64,000 nt of DNA, taken from contig NZ_JAUPED010000001.1 in the NCBI RefSeq assembly GCF_030552475.1, positions 496,001-560,000 on the forward strand, written 5' to 3'. This document shows positions 35,776 to 44,929 of this stretch, piece by piece. The notes under the pieces were generated by a model. That model saw nothing but the letters and a program-made list of their open reading frames with translations. It was not told the origin of the DNA and searched no databases. Origin of the DNA: Mariniflexile sp. AS56. GTDB taxonomy: Bacteria; Bacteroidota; Bacteroidia; Flavobacteriales; Flavobacteriaceae. Position 1 is the first letter of the stretch. The number at the start of each line of letters is the position of its first letter. The translations under genes and the position numbers were made by a program.

Positions 35776-37416
35776 TTATTCCCATTTATTTTCAGCATCC
35801 GTACCACCCCAAATTAGGGTCGCTAAATATGCATTATCAATAAATGGATTTCTATTGCCTTGAGCTGCGTAAATCACATTATTTCGTTGTACTTCGAAGT
35901 CAGATACAGGGTCTTCAATGTTCCATTGTAAAAACATTTCTAATGTGCCTACTTTGGTAATTACTTCTCCATAGCGTATGTTTAAATATAAAACCATTCT
36001 TGCTACATCTCCTTTCCATTCGTCTCCAGGATACCATCTGTTTCCTCCAATTAATTGATTCGCTCCACTACCTGTTGTAAAACTATAATTACTACGTTGG
36101 CCATTTACTCCTGAATCACAAGACCTTAAATGATGTAAATCCGTTACAGCATCGGTTGTACTTAATAGAGACTGCGGAAATATATGCTCAGTGTTAAAAG
36201 TTTGTGGAGAATATGAATTTGAACCTGATGTGTATTCTTTCCAATATCTACTTTCACTTGTGTACATTAAAATCACATTATCGGTATTAGTCAAATCGGC
36301 ATCTGCATTGTATAAATATTCATGTCTTTGACCGTATGACAATATACTTGTATGTTTTGAAACAGTTATGCTTTCTAACTCTTCAAACATTAAATCTGTA
36401 TTTTCAGAAAATATAACACCATTATAATAGTCCCTTATTTCTGTTGGTATATTAAAATTTATTGAATTTAAAACAGTAATTGTTACTGTTGCTGTTGCAC
36501 AAGAATTATTAGGCGTATCATTATCACAAATGGTATATGTGAAAGTATCTTGGCCAATAAAATCGGTTTGCGGCTCATACGTAACAGTGCCATCTAAATT
36601 TAAAACTACTGTTCCTATGGAGCTAGAACTATTAATAAATTTTAAAACAGCACCGTCAATAATATCATCATTTTCTAATAAACTAGTAATTACTTTAGCT
36701 GTGTTTTCTAAAACATTAATGGCATCATCAACCGCAACTGGGTTACCTTCGTCTGTTACTGTTATTGTTACTGTTGCTGTTGCACAGGTTTTATTTGGCT
36801 TATCATTATCACAAATAGTATATGTAAAAGTATCTTCACCATTAAAATTTAGCTGAGGAGTATAAGTAATCGTCCCGTTTGAATTTAAAATGACTTTTCC
36901 TAAAGTGGCAGAAACATCGATAGATTCAATTAAAGCACCGTCTATAGTATCATCATTTTCTAATAAAGTATTAATGACTATAGTCGTATTTTCAATTACA
37001 CTAATGGCATCATCTACAGCAACTGGATCGCCTTCGTCAGTTACAGTTATTGTTACTGTTGCTGTAGAGCAATTTGGCGGTGTTTCTCTATCACATATCG
37101 TGTATGTAAACGTATCTTCACCTAAAAACCCACTTGCTGGAGAATATGTATAAGTTCCATCTCTATTATCAACTATTTTTCCTTGATTCGTGGTAACTGA
37201 ATCAAAACCAGTAATTTTCGCGTTATTTACAATAGTATCGTTTGATAATAAATTTTGAATAATCAAATCTGTATCTTCTACTGCTGTAACATTATCATCT
37301 ACCGCAATAGAAACACCTTTGGGTGTTGGGTCTGGCTTTGGCGAATCTTCTTCACCTGAACTACTGCAATTAAAGAACAGTAAAACAACTAGAAATAATA
37401 AACTAAATTTTTTCAT
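35776..37416 (-). CDS. Surface lipoprotein endonuclease I (EndA/NucM-like) with three cadherin/VCBS-like repeats
   Basis: A 546-residue lipoprotein nuclease. MKKFSLLFLVVLLFFNC gives lipobox Cys17. Three tandem ~90-residue Ig/cadherin-like modules (about 38-313) each contain a VAVDD or IAVDD start, DGT or NGT ... Y turns, EDTFTYTICD and ATVTITV. They form a stalk. The C-terminal domain (about 330-546) is of the endonuclease I type with a beta-beta-alpha-metal signature NTEHIFPQSLL, LHHLRSCDSGVNGQRSN and GDVARMVLYLNIRYG. It should cut DNA or RNA outside the cell. It is flanked on both sides by its own and a neighbour's terminators, so it is likely a single-gene unit. Confidence 0.9.
   Translation of the reverse strand: MKKFSLLFLVVLLFFNCSSSGEEDSPKPDPTPKGVSIAVDDNVTAVEDTDLIIQNLLSNDTIVNNAKITGFDSVTTNQGKIVDNRDGTYTYSPASGFLGEDTFTYTICDRETPPNCSTATVTITVTDEGDPVAVDDAISVIENTTIVINTLLENDDTIDGALIESIDVSATLGKVILNSNGTITYTPQLNFNGEDTFTYTICDNDKPNKTCATATVTITVTDEGNPVAVDDAINVLENTAKVITSLLENDDIIDGAVLKFINSSSSIGTVVLNLDGTVTYEPQTDFIGQDTFTYTICDNDTPNNSCATATVTITVLNSINFNIPTEIRDYYNGVIFSENTDLMFEELESITVSKHTSILSYGQRHEYLYNADADLTNTDNVILMYTSESRYWKEYTSGSNSYSPQTFNTEHIFPQSLLSTTDAVTDLHHLRSCDSGVNGQRSNYSFTTGSGANQLIGGNRWYPGDEWKGDVARMVLYLNIRYGEVITKVGTLEMFLQWNIEDPVSDFEVQRNNVIYAAQGNRNPFIDNAYLATLIWGGTDAENKWE
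36477..37305 (-). repeat. Three tandem ~90-codon repeats within the endonuclease lipoprotein gene
   Basis: The encoded modules repeat EDTFTYTICD (QDTFTYTICD in the third) and ATVTITV. At DNA level the near-identical tract GTTACTGTTATTGTTACTGT or its variant recurs once per module. Modules 2 and 3 are the most alike. Confidence 0.8.
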
Positions 37417-37450
37417 AACATTAATAAATGAATTAAACTTTGAAGAGAAA

Positions 37451-37478
37451 AAAAACCACCTTAAAAGAGGTGGTTTTT
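37451..37478 (-). terminator. Terminator of the TonB receptor 2 / lipoprotein operon
   Basis: Perfect 11-bp arms AAAAACCACCT / AGGTGGTTTTT with a 6-base loop, between the lipoprotein stop (37501) and the endonuclease start (37416). Confidence 0.85.
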
Positions 37479-37500
37479 ATACTATTTTAGTAATAAATTC

Positions 37501-39309
37501 TTATTGTACAACCCAAACACCTCCGGTTTTAACGAAGCCTGTTTGATAATCACTTTCACCATTATCAAAAATAACGTATGTTAAAATATACTTTTGTCCT
37601 TCTTCCGCATTTGGATCTAAATGATCTAAGAATATTGCTAAAGCAAAATTAATTTGTGCTTCAGTCCAGTTATAATCAAAATCACCATATTGTGCTAAGT
37701 TTCCAATTAATCCAGAATATTCTGCACTAGTTAATTGAGAAGCTATATACACATAATCTCCATTTCTTACTAAAGTATACTTAATGGTATTATCTGGAAC
37801 CCAAGTTGTACCATCGTGTCCAAACTTTAAAGAAGTATTAATAGTTGATTCATAAGCTACCCAAACACCATCTTTTTTAGTATATAAATTACCTCGCGTC
37901 TGCGCACCACTAGAGCTAGACACATAATTATACAATACATTCAATTCTTTACCCTCTTGAGCGTAAGGGAATTTTAGATTCAAGAAAGTAGGCAAATAGC
38001 TATTTGGTTGAGTAGAACTTCCAAAAGCTTCAATACCTATTGAAGCAAAATCTGTATCACTTACTGAGTAAAACTGATCTGCAACCGGTACTACCCATGC
38101 ATCACCTGTAAAAGTATAGATTGCTTTATGAGAAACTTTAGCTCCCACTACCTCATCTTCTAATACGTCATTAGTCATTAGAGACGACCAAGTATTTGCT
38201 ACACGTATACCGTCGATTACTCCAGTTGGACCACCATTTCCTTGGCGAATTCCGATTCTTTGTGCAGAATTTCCAGCATTTCCAGTACTTGTCGCTTCTG
38301 CGGTACCTGGTTCCGTCGCTTCAGCTGCTGACAATACATATAAATTAGATGTACCTGTAGCTATATCATAAGATGTAACAACAAGATATGTAGTATTTAA
38401 ATTAAAAGGAGTTGTCCCGTAAGTTAAAGAACTTGAACTTGCACCAATACCAAATAAAATATTACCGGCCCCATCACTTTTAGCACCAACTCTTGCTGAA
38501 TAATTAAAACTGCCATCCTCTTCCATAAGGTGGAAAAAATAAGTTCCATCACCAACTTCACTTAAATTCATTAAGGCACTAGAATATACAGTTCCTGTTG
38601 TAATTATTGTTGTCAATGAACTATTTACATCCTCAGAATCAGCACTAGATAAAGCCATAGCGCCTCCCATATTAGAAGAAGGATAATCTGCCATAGACAA
38701 ATTATTAGTTACATATTGCAATTGGTTAGGAGCTCCAGAATGATTTGCCCACTTATTAGTTGAAATAGTCGTTAAATCTCCTGTAGTAGTTCCATAATCA
38801 AAATTCTCATCAAAAGAAACAGCAGGAGTCACAGTAAAAGCACTTCCCGTATATTGGAAATATGATGCAGCCACATAATCTCCTTCTTTAGGAGTACTAT
38901 ATTTAGCAATAAGAATATCTGCTAAATAATCTGCTGGAGTTACATCAGATTGAAAACCTAATAAATTACTTCCACTTAGGGTATAATCTGCCTGTGTTAA
39001 ACCATAATCTTTTAGTCCAAAAGCATTCCCTATATACAATTTATAATTAACTGAAACTGTTGATTTATTTCCCCAAGTAGGATACATTTCAGTTAATAAA
39101 GACGGAATATCAGATTTGGCATCATCTTCAGAATTGAGACTGCCATAATTTGGATTAAGTTCTTCATAATCATCATCAGTTAGAGTGTATTCAGCATCTC
39201 CAACAATTGGTTTAGCCTGCGCATCAATTTCTGCATTGATATCTTCTAATGGATCACAAGAAGTGAATACCATTGAAAAAACGGTTAATAATAAAAATAT
39301 ATTTTTCAT
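37501..39309 (-). CDS. Large surface lipoprotein paired with TonB receptor 2
   Basis: A 602-residue lipoprotein: MKNIFLLLTVFSMVFTSC gives lipobox Cys18. An acidic N-terminal region (about 38-85) precedes VNYKLYIGNAF and YFQYTGSAFTV. A central ~200-residue segment (LTTISTNKWANHSGAPNQLQ to RVANTWSSLM) resembles a concanavalin-like jelly-roll domain. The C-terminal ~200 residues show repeated aromatic-Asn/Asp patterns and end GVWVVQ. No SusD motif is present and no family is recognised. It follows the TonB receptor by 11 bases, the same layout as the other receptor/lipoprotein pair, so it is probably that receptor's surface partner. Confidence 0.8.
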   Translation of the reverse strand: MKNIFLLLTVFSMVFTSCDPLEDINAEIDAQAKPIVGDAEYTLTDDDYEELNPNYGSLNSEDDAKSDIPSLLTEMYPTWGNKSTVSVNYKLYIGNAFGLKDYGLTQADYTLSGSNLLGFQSDVTPADYLADILIAKYSTPKEGDYVAASYFQYTGSAFTVTPAVSFDENFDYGTTTGDLTTISTNKWANHSGAPNQLQYVTNNLSMADYPSSNMGGAMALSSADSEDVNSSLTTIITTGTVYSSALMNLSEVGDGTYFFHLMEEDGSFNYSARVGAKSDGAGNILFGIGASSSSLTYGTTPFNLNTTYLVVTSYDIATGTSNLYVLSAAEATEPGTAEATSTGNAGNSAQRIGIRQGNGGPTGVIDGIRVANTWSSLMTNDVLEDEVVGAKVSHKAIYTFTGDAWVVPVADQFYSVSDTDFASIGIEAFGSSTQPNSYLPTFLNLKFPYAQEGKELNVLYNYVSSSSGAQTRGNLYTKKDGVWVAYESTINTSLKFGHDGTTWVPDNTIKYTLVRNGDYVYIASQLTSAEYSGLIGNLAQYGDFDYNWTEAQINFALAIFLDHLDPNAEEGQKYILTYVIFDNGESDYQTGFVKTGGVWVVQ

Positions 39310-39320
39310 GATTTCTTTTT

Positions 39321-41864
39321 TTAAAAATTAAGTTTGGCTCCAATACTAAATGTTCTACCTGTACCAAAGTACACTAATGCTGTACTTGAAGTACCATCAA
39401 AAGCATCCGTTACATATTCCGTATCAAACACGTTGTTTATACGTGCTACTAGATTTGCCTCAAATGGTCCAAAATCGAAACCATGACTAATAACAGCATC
39501 AAATAATCCATAATCAGGTAATTTCCATGCATCAGGCGAGTTTGGGTCATCTCTATCACTAGGGTCAAAATCAGCATAAAGGTTTCCAAAATAATTATAG
39601 TCAATAATTAACTTCGTTTTTGGAGTCAATTTATAATTTACACCAAGAGCTAAAGTAGTTTGAGCCGCATCACCTACGTGTAAATCTTCAATATAAAGAT
39701 CTACAGTTTCTATTAAGTTTTGATCTTCATCAAGAATTTGAACATCTGTTACATTGTTGCCCCATCTCCAATCTCCTAAGGAAACCATTCCAGTTAAATT
39801 TAATTTATCAGTAGCTTTATAGATAAAATCTAATTCAACGCCTTGGTGAATCGCACTTACACCTAAAATATTTGCAAATGCATTTGTACCATCTGGTTGT
39901 TGGAATGATGCAGTTTCGGTTCTATCTTTCCAAGTTGTTCTGTATACATTTACATTGGCTGTAAGTTTATCACTTCTGTATCCATAACCTAATTCGAAAC
40001 TTAGAATTTTTTGATTTGCAGCATCTTCATTGATATGTTCATTATCAAATTCTTGAAAAACCGCATCAAAATCAGCTGCTTTTTCAAAGTACCCAATATT
40101 AGCGAATACATTGTGGTTAGAATCAAGTCTATAATTCGCCCCCCCTTTTGTACTAAATCCTAAGAAATTATAATTATCGGTTTCTTGTAATGGATCGCTA
40201 TCTAAATAATTAAAGTAATCAACTCTTTTATAAGAAGTATTAGATAATGCTAAAGATACGAATGTGTTGAAGTTTGTATCTACATCATACTCTAACTGTC
40301 CAAAAGCACCTAACCATCCTACTAAACCATCGTTATAATAACTTCTTTTATCTCCTACTTTAGCAGCTGCATTTGGGTTATTAACGTCACTATCATCTAA
40401 GAAATACTGACCACCTAACAAATCTGTAACCTCCTGGAAGTGAATTCCTTTATAGTTTCTATAATCGATACCTGTTAAAAGCACTAAATCATCAGATAAA
40501 TTTGTTTTTAAAGTAGATAAAACACCATACCAATTATGGTCATTTCGAGAAGCTCTTAAAATCGTTTCAGATCCATTTGCGCCTCTAGCACTATTTTCTT
40601 CTACAATTTTATCAAAATCGATAGTACCATAAAGCCCTTTTCTATATTCACTGAAACCAGTATTACTGAAACCAAATTTATTAACACCAGCAATTCCACC
40701 ACCACCACCACTACCGAATGATGCATAAGCTACAGTTGCTATTGATGTATTATCATTTAAAGACCAATAATGGTTTAAAGACATTTGAGGTTTGTTATAG
40801 AAGTTATCTTCTTGATGTGTTACCTGTCCATCTTTATATCCCCAATCTGCATTAAATTTTCTACCACTTTCACTAGCTTTGAAAGTAGAAATTGTTTGTC
40901 TATTTTGTCTTTGTCCATGTCGTTGTTTTGAACCGAATGCTGTAAAGGAAATTTTATGTTCATCATTAATCTCTTTTGATAAATTAACAAAATACGAAAC
41001 CCCTTCAAATTCCGTTCCGTCTACATAACCATCTCCTTCAGTTTTAGCAGCAGAAACAGTTGCAGCAAATCCTTTATCATTTAGACCTGTAGAATAAGTA
41101 AGTCCATATTTCTCATAACCATCATTCGCTATAGAAGTAAATACACTTCCTCCAGCTTCAACATCGGTTGTTTTTGTAATAATATTAATAGTACCACCTA
41201 TAGAAGGCACTGCTACTTTAGAAGCTCCTAAACCTCTTTGCACTTGCATTGTTGAAGTCACATCACCTAAACCAGCCCAGTTAGACCAATATACAGCTCC
41301 GTTTTCCATATCATTAACAGGAATACCATTAATCATAACAGCAACGTTGTTGGATTGAAAACCTCTAATTCTAGTTTTCGCATCTCCATAACCACCACCT
41401 GTTTTAGTTGTATAAATACCTGGAGTAGATTTTAATATTTCAGGAAACTCTTGAGTTCCCAGTTTAAGTTCTATATCCTCTGATTTGATTGTAGAAACAG
41501 CAACAGGTGTTTTTCTATCTACAGCAACAGATGCTATAATTTGAATTTCACCTAAGCCTACTTGACTAGACTCTAATTCAATAGTTCCAACCGCTTTATC
41601 ACCACTAAAAGTGATTGTTTTGGAATTATAACCAATGAAGGTTATTACAATTTCTCCAGATTTAGACTGAGTTTTTAAAGAAAATTTACCATCAAAATCG
41701 GTAGTAACCCCATTTGTAGTTCCTTTTTCAATAACGTTTGCCCCAGGAAGTGGCACATTACTACCTGATTCTTTCACAACTCCAGAAATAGTACTTTGAG
41801 CCATTAAAACTGTAGAAAACAATAATACTACAGCGTACATTAAAAAATGCGTAGTTTTTTTCAT
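39321..41864 (-). CDS. TonB-dependent outer-membrane receptor 2
   Basis: An 847-residue receptor. Signal peptide about 1-22 (to VLMAQ); CarboxypepD_reg-like domain (ISGVVKESGSNVPLPGANVI, to about 105); plug with RKTPVAVSTIKSEDIELKLG, KTRIRGFQSNNVAVMINGIP and VYWSNWAGLGDV; barrel ending GRTFSIGAKLNF. The NGIPVNDMENG/WSNWAGL block matches NGIEMNKLYNG/WSNWGGL of receptor 1, so the two belong to the same subfamily. It heads a two-gene operon with the 37501 lipoprotein. A -7 box lies about 27 bases upstream of the ATG. Confidence 0.94.
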   Translation of the reverse strand: MKKTTHFLMYAVVLLFSTVLMAQSTISGVVKESGSNVPLPGANVIEKGTTNGVTTDFDGKFSLKTQSKSGEIVITFIGYNSKTITFSGDKAVGTIELESSQVGLGEIQIIASVAVDRKTPVAVSTIKSEDIELKLGTQEFPEILKSTPGIYTTKTGGGYGDAKTRIRGFQSNNVAVMINGIPVNDMENGAVYWSNWAGLGDVTSTMQVQRGLGASKVAVPSIGGTINIITKTTDVEAGGSVFTSIANDGYEKYGLTYSTGLNDKGFAATVSAAKTEGDGYVDGTEFEGVSYFVNLSKEINDEHKISFTAFGSKQRHGQRQNRQTISTFKASESGRKFNADWGYKDGQVTHQEDNFYNKPQMSLNHYWSLNDNTSIATVAYASFGSGGGGGIAGVNKFGFSNTGFSEYRKGLYGTIDFDKIVEENSARGANGSETILRASRNDHNWYGVLSTLKTNLSDDLVLLTGIDYRNYKGIHFQEVTDLLGGQYFLDDSDVNNPNAAAKVGDKRSYYNDGLVGWLGAFGQLEYDVDTNFNTFVSLALSNTSYKRVDYFNYLDSDPLQETDNYNFLGFSTKGGANYRLDSNHNVFANIGYFEKAADFDAVFQEFDNEHINEDAANQKILSFELGYGYRSDKLTANVNVYRTTWKDRTETASFQQPDGTNAFANILGVSAIHQGVELDFIYKATDKLNLTGMVSLGDWRWGNNVTDVQILDEDQNLIETVDLYIEDLHVGDAAQTTLALGVNYKLTPKTKLIIDYNYFGNLYADFDPSDRDDPNSPDAWKLPDYGLFDAVISHGFDFGPFEANLVARINNVFDTEYVTDAFDGTSSTALVYFGTGRTFSIGAKLNF

Positions 41865-41890
41865 AATTAATTATTTGAAATTAGTCGGGG

Positions 41891-41898
41891 CAAAAATA
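41891..41898 (-). promoter_or_regulatory. Candidate -7 box (TATTTTTG) of TonB receptor 2
   Basis: TATTTTTG on the minus strand fits TAnnTTTG. A start near 41884 gives a leader of about 20 bases. No -33 TTG is evident. Confidence 0.45.
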
Positions 41899-41959
41899 CA
41901 CATAAATATTTTACTATTATTATGATAATGTTAACATAATGACACTTTAACACAATTCA

Positions 41960-41995
41960 AAAGGGCCATCATAATTAAATTTATGATGGCCCTTT
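41960..41995 (-). terminator. Terminator of pgi
   Basis: Perfect 15-bp arms AAAGGGCCATCATAA / TTATGATGGCCCTTT with a 6-base loop, downstream of the pgi stop at 42026. Confidence 0.85.
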
Positions 41996-42025
41996 CGCAA
42001 TTATGAAGGATTATAAGTTAGTGTT

Positions 42026-43645
42026 TTACGACATTTTCTTATAATGATTTAATAAATTTTGAGTAGACGAATCATGCGCATTACTCGCGCTATTGTTAAA
42101 CTCTTGTAAAATTTTGCTTGCTAATTGCTTACCTAGTTCCACACCAAATTGGTCGTAACTAAATATATTCCAAATAATTCCTTGTACAAATATTTTATGT
42201 TCGTACATCGCAATTAATTTCCCTAAACTTTCTGGGCTTAATTTGTTAATAAAAATTGTATTTGTTGGTTTATTACCTTCAAATACTTTAAATGGAACTA
42301 TTTTAGCATCAGTATCTTCAGCCACCACTTCTGCTTCTGTTTTACCATTTAGCAAAGCTTCCGTTTGTGCTAAAAAGTTAGACATTAACTTATCTTGATG
42401 GTCTTGGTTACCATGTAGTGATTTAGTAAACCCAATAAAATCAGCCGGAATTAACTTGGTTCCTTGATGTATTAATTGAAAAAAGGCATGTTGTGAATTC
42501 GTTCCTGGTTCTCCCCAAATAATAGTACCTGTTTGATATTCTATAGGGTTTCCGTTTCTATCAATACTTTTACCATTACTCTCCATGATACCTTGTTGTA
42601 AATAGGTAGCAAATTGGTTTAAATATTGAGAATAAGGAATAACGGCTTCACTTTCAGCTTTAAAAAAGTTGTTATACCAAACACTTATTAAGGCTAAAAC
42701 AACCGGTATATTGGTTTTGAAATCTTCATTCTTAAAATGCTCATCCATTTTGTTGGCACCTTGCAATAAACTATCAAAATTTTTATACCCTACAGCCAAA
42801 CTAATTGTTAAACCAACGGCACTCCATAAAGAAAAACGACCGCCAACCCAGTCCCACATTGGAAAAATGTTGTTTTCATCAATACCAAAAGCTTTTACAT
42901 TTTTAATATTGGTTGATACCGCCACAAAATGTTTTGCAATAGCCTCTTCATTCGCCGATTTTAAAAACCATGCTTTCAAAGTATTGGCATTAGATAGTGT
43001 TTCTTGTGTAGTAAATGTTTTTGAAACAATGACAAAGAGTGTTGTTTCTGGGTTTAGTTTTTTAATAACTTCATTTACATGATCGCCATCTACATTACTC
43101 ACAAAATGAGTTGTTAAATGATTTTTGTAATATTGAAGCGTGTCTACGACCATGGCTGGTCCTAAATCGGAACCACCAATACCAATATTCACTACATCTG
43201 TAAATGCTTTTCCTGTAAACCCTTTTAATTCTCCAGTTACAACTTCATTTGTAAAGGCTTCTATTTTTTGCTTTACTTCATATATTTCTGGCATCACATT
43301 AACACCATCTACATGAAATTCTGCGGTTTTCGGTGCGCGTAATGCGGTATGTAGCACAGCACGACCTTCGGTTTGGTTTATTATTTCACCAGAAAACTGA
43401 CTTTTAATAGCCTCCTTCAGCTTCACCTCATCGGCCAATTCCAATAGATACTTTAAAGTATCTTCAGTAATTCTGTTTTTAGAAAAATCTACATAAAAAT
43501 CATCCCACTTGATGGTGAATTTATTTGCTCTATCTCCATCTTGAGCAAACAAATCTTTCATGTGATTGTTACTTACTTTATCAAAATGGTCTTGAAGCTT
43601 TTTCCAAGCATTTGTTGTTGTTGGGTTGATAGTTGGTAGTGCCAT
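42026..43645 (-). CDS. pgi: Glucose-6-phosphate isomerase
   Basis: A 539-residue cytoplasmic enzyme interconverting glucose-6-phosphate and fructose-6-phosphate. The signatures [26 protein letters not shown], the catalytic-region [13 protein letters not shown], and the C-terminal [20 protein letters not shown] are present. The 539-residue length fits the longer eukaryote/proteobacterial-type PGI. It follows the M23 lipoprotein gene by 3 bases, so it is translated from the tail of the kynA-M23-pgi transcript, and it ends at a strong terminator. Confidence 0.97.
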   Translation of the reverse strand: MALPTINPTTTNAWKKLQDHFDKVSNNHMKDLFAQDGDRANKFTIKWDDFYVDFSKNRITEDTLKYLLELADEVKLKEAIKSQFSGEIINQTEGRAVLHTALRAPKTAEFHVDGVNVMPEIYEVKQKIEAFTNEVVTGELKGFTGKAFTDVVNIGIGGSDLGPAMVVDTLQYYKNHLTTHFVSNVDGDHVNEVIKKLNPETTLFVIVSKTFTTQETLSNANTLKAWFLKSANEEAIAKHFVAVSTNIKNVKAFGIDENNIFPMWDWVGGRFSLWSAVGLTISLAVGYKNFDSLLQGANKMDEHFKNEDFKTNIPVVLALISVWYNNFFKAESEAVIPYSQYLNQFATYLQQGIMESNGKSIDRNGNPIEYQTGTIIWGEPGTNSQHAFFQLIHQGTKLIPADFIGFTKSLHGNQDHQDKLMSNFLAQTEALLNGKTEAEVVAEDTDAKIVPFKVFEGNKPTNTIFINKLSPESLGKLIAMYEHKIFVQGIIWNIFSYDQFGVELGKQLASKILQEFNNSASNAHDSSTQNLLNHYKKMS

Positions 43646-43648
43646 AAT

Positions 43649-44929
43649 TTATTCTTTTTGAGTTACAGTGGTTTTTACCTGTTTTTCTTTTGATTCATCA
43701 AAAATAGGTAACGTATCTAATTTAAGCTTTATTGGTCTAATAAAATCTAAGTAATCACCTTTTAGAGATTCTGCAATAGGTTCAGATTGAGATAATTTTT
43801 CTTTGAACGGATCAACCTGTTTACCATTTTTCCAAAAGCGATAGCATACGTGTGGACCTCCAGTATTCCCGGTCATCCCTATCCAACCAATAACATCACC
43901 TTGTTTTACATGTTGCCCAACATTAACCTTACGTTTTTGCATGTGTAGGTATTGAGTTTCATAAGTACTATTATGTCTAATTTTCACATAATTACCATTA
44001 CCGCCTTTATATTGCGATTCGGTAACTGTTCCGTTTGCCGTGGCCAAAATAGGTGTTCCTATAGCAGCTGCAAAATCGGTTCCTTTATGTGGGCGCAATG
44101 CAAAACCGTAGTACGCAATACGTCTATTTAAATTGTATTTAGATGATATTCTACTAAATTGTACGGGCGCTTTTAAGAAGGCACGACGTAAATCTTTAGC
44201 TGCTTCATTATAATATTCGTATATATTTTTAATAGAATCCGTTCTATATCTAAAGGCATAATACGGGGTGTTTTTATGATTAAAAACTACAGCTTTTACA
44301 TTATGTACTCCTGCATAAATAGTATCATCAATATATTTATCGGTATAAATTACTTTAAACGAATCGCCTTTTTGAAGTCTTGTAAAATCGATAGTCCATG
44401 CATAAATTTGTTCTGCTAGCATGTTGGTTAAAATAGGGCTAATACCTTTTTTATCTAACTCTTGAGATATACTACTATTTAAAACACCCGTAACCGATTT
44501 TTCTACATATTTAATAGGCTTTCTACTTGTGTAAGCATGAATAGAATCTTGAAAACTAATAACAACGAACTCCTCTTGATTAGGTTGATATATAAAACAT
44601 TTAGGAGTCTCTAAAGAATCCTTAGAGCAAAGTAAGGTATAAGGTTTTCCTATTTGAAGTCGTCTAATATCGAAGGTATCTCTTGCTTTTTCAGCAATTG
44701 AAAATATTCTTGGGTAACCAATTTTGTTTCTTTCTAAAATAACACCAAAGGAATCGCCTTGTCTTATGGTATCTCTTTTAACTACAAAATCGTTTAAATT
44801 AAAACCAAATTCGTAAATATCTGCTGGTTTTTCTACAACTGCTATTTCTTCTACTACAACTTGCTCTTTATCTTTACACCCAACGAATGCTAATAATACA
44901 ACGAGTGCTACTAAATATTTACTCCCCAT
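43649..44929 (-). CDS. M23-family peptidoglycan endopeptidase lipoprotein with altered zinc motif
   Basis: A 426-residue lipoprotein: from ATG 44929, MGSKYLVALVVLLAFVGC has lipobox Cys18. A long N-terminal region is followed by a LytM/M23 domain in the last ~150 residues. RPHKGTDFAAAIGTPILA gives the first zinc His and Asp, YLHMQKRKVNVGQHVKQGD follows, and the usual HxH is written GPHVCYRFW, with Cys in place of the second His. An in-frame start at 45007 would overlap kynA by 97 bases and bury the signal peptide; 44929 overlaps by 19. It should act on peptidoglycan crosslinks in the periplasm. Confidence 0.88.
   Translation of the reverse strand: MGSKYLVALVVLLAFVGCKDKEQVVVEEIAVVEKPADIYEFGFNLNDFVVKRDTIRQGDSFGVILERNKIGYPRIFSIAEKARDTFDIRRLQIGKPYTLLCSKDSLETPKCFIYQPNQEEFVVISFQDSIHAYTSRKPIKYVEKSVTGVLNSSISQELDKKGISPILTNMLAEQIYAWTIDFTRLQKGDSFKVIYTDKYIDDTIYAGVHNVKAVVFNHKNTPYYAFRYRTDSIKNIYEYYNEAAKDLRRAFLKAPVQFSRISSKYNLNRRIAYYGFALRPHKGTDFAAAIGTPILATANGTVTESQYKGGNGNYVKIRHNSTYETQYLHMQKRKVNVGQHVKQGDVIGWIGMTGNTGGPHVCYRFWKNGKQVDPFKEKLSQSEPIAESLKGDYLDFIRPIKLKLDTLPIFDESKEKQVKTTVTQKE

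Noticed and set aside
36477-37305. Regular repeats that might suggest a CRISPR array
   Set aside because: Repeat units are about 270 bases, keep the reading frame and encode Ig/cadherin-like modules; there are no short identical repeats with unique spacers.
29720-41864. Polysaccharide utilisation locus
   Set aside because: TonB receptor/lipoprotein pairs are present, but no SusD motif and no glycoside hydrolase or lyase was found; the nearby enzymes are nucleases.
42669-43082. 137-codon plus-strand open frame antisense to pgi
   Set aside because: Fully inside pgi, with no ribosome-binding context or known motif; a shadow of the real gene.
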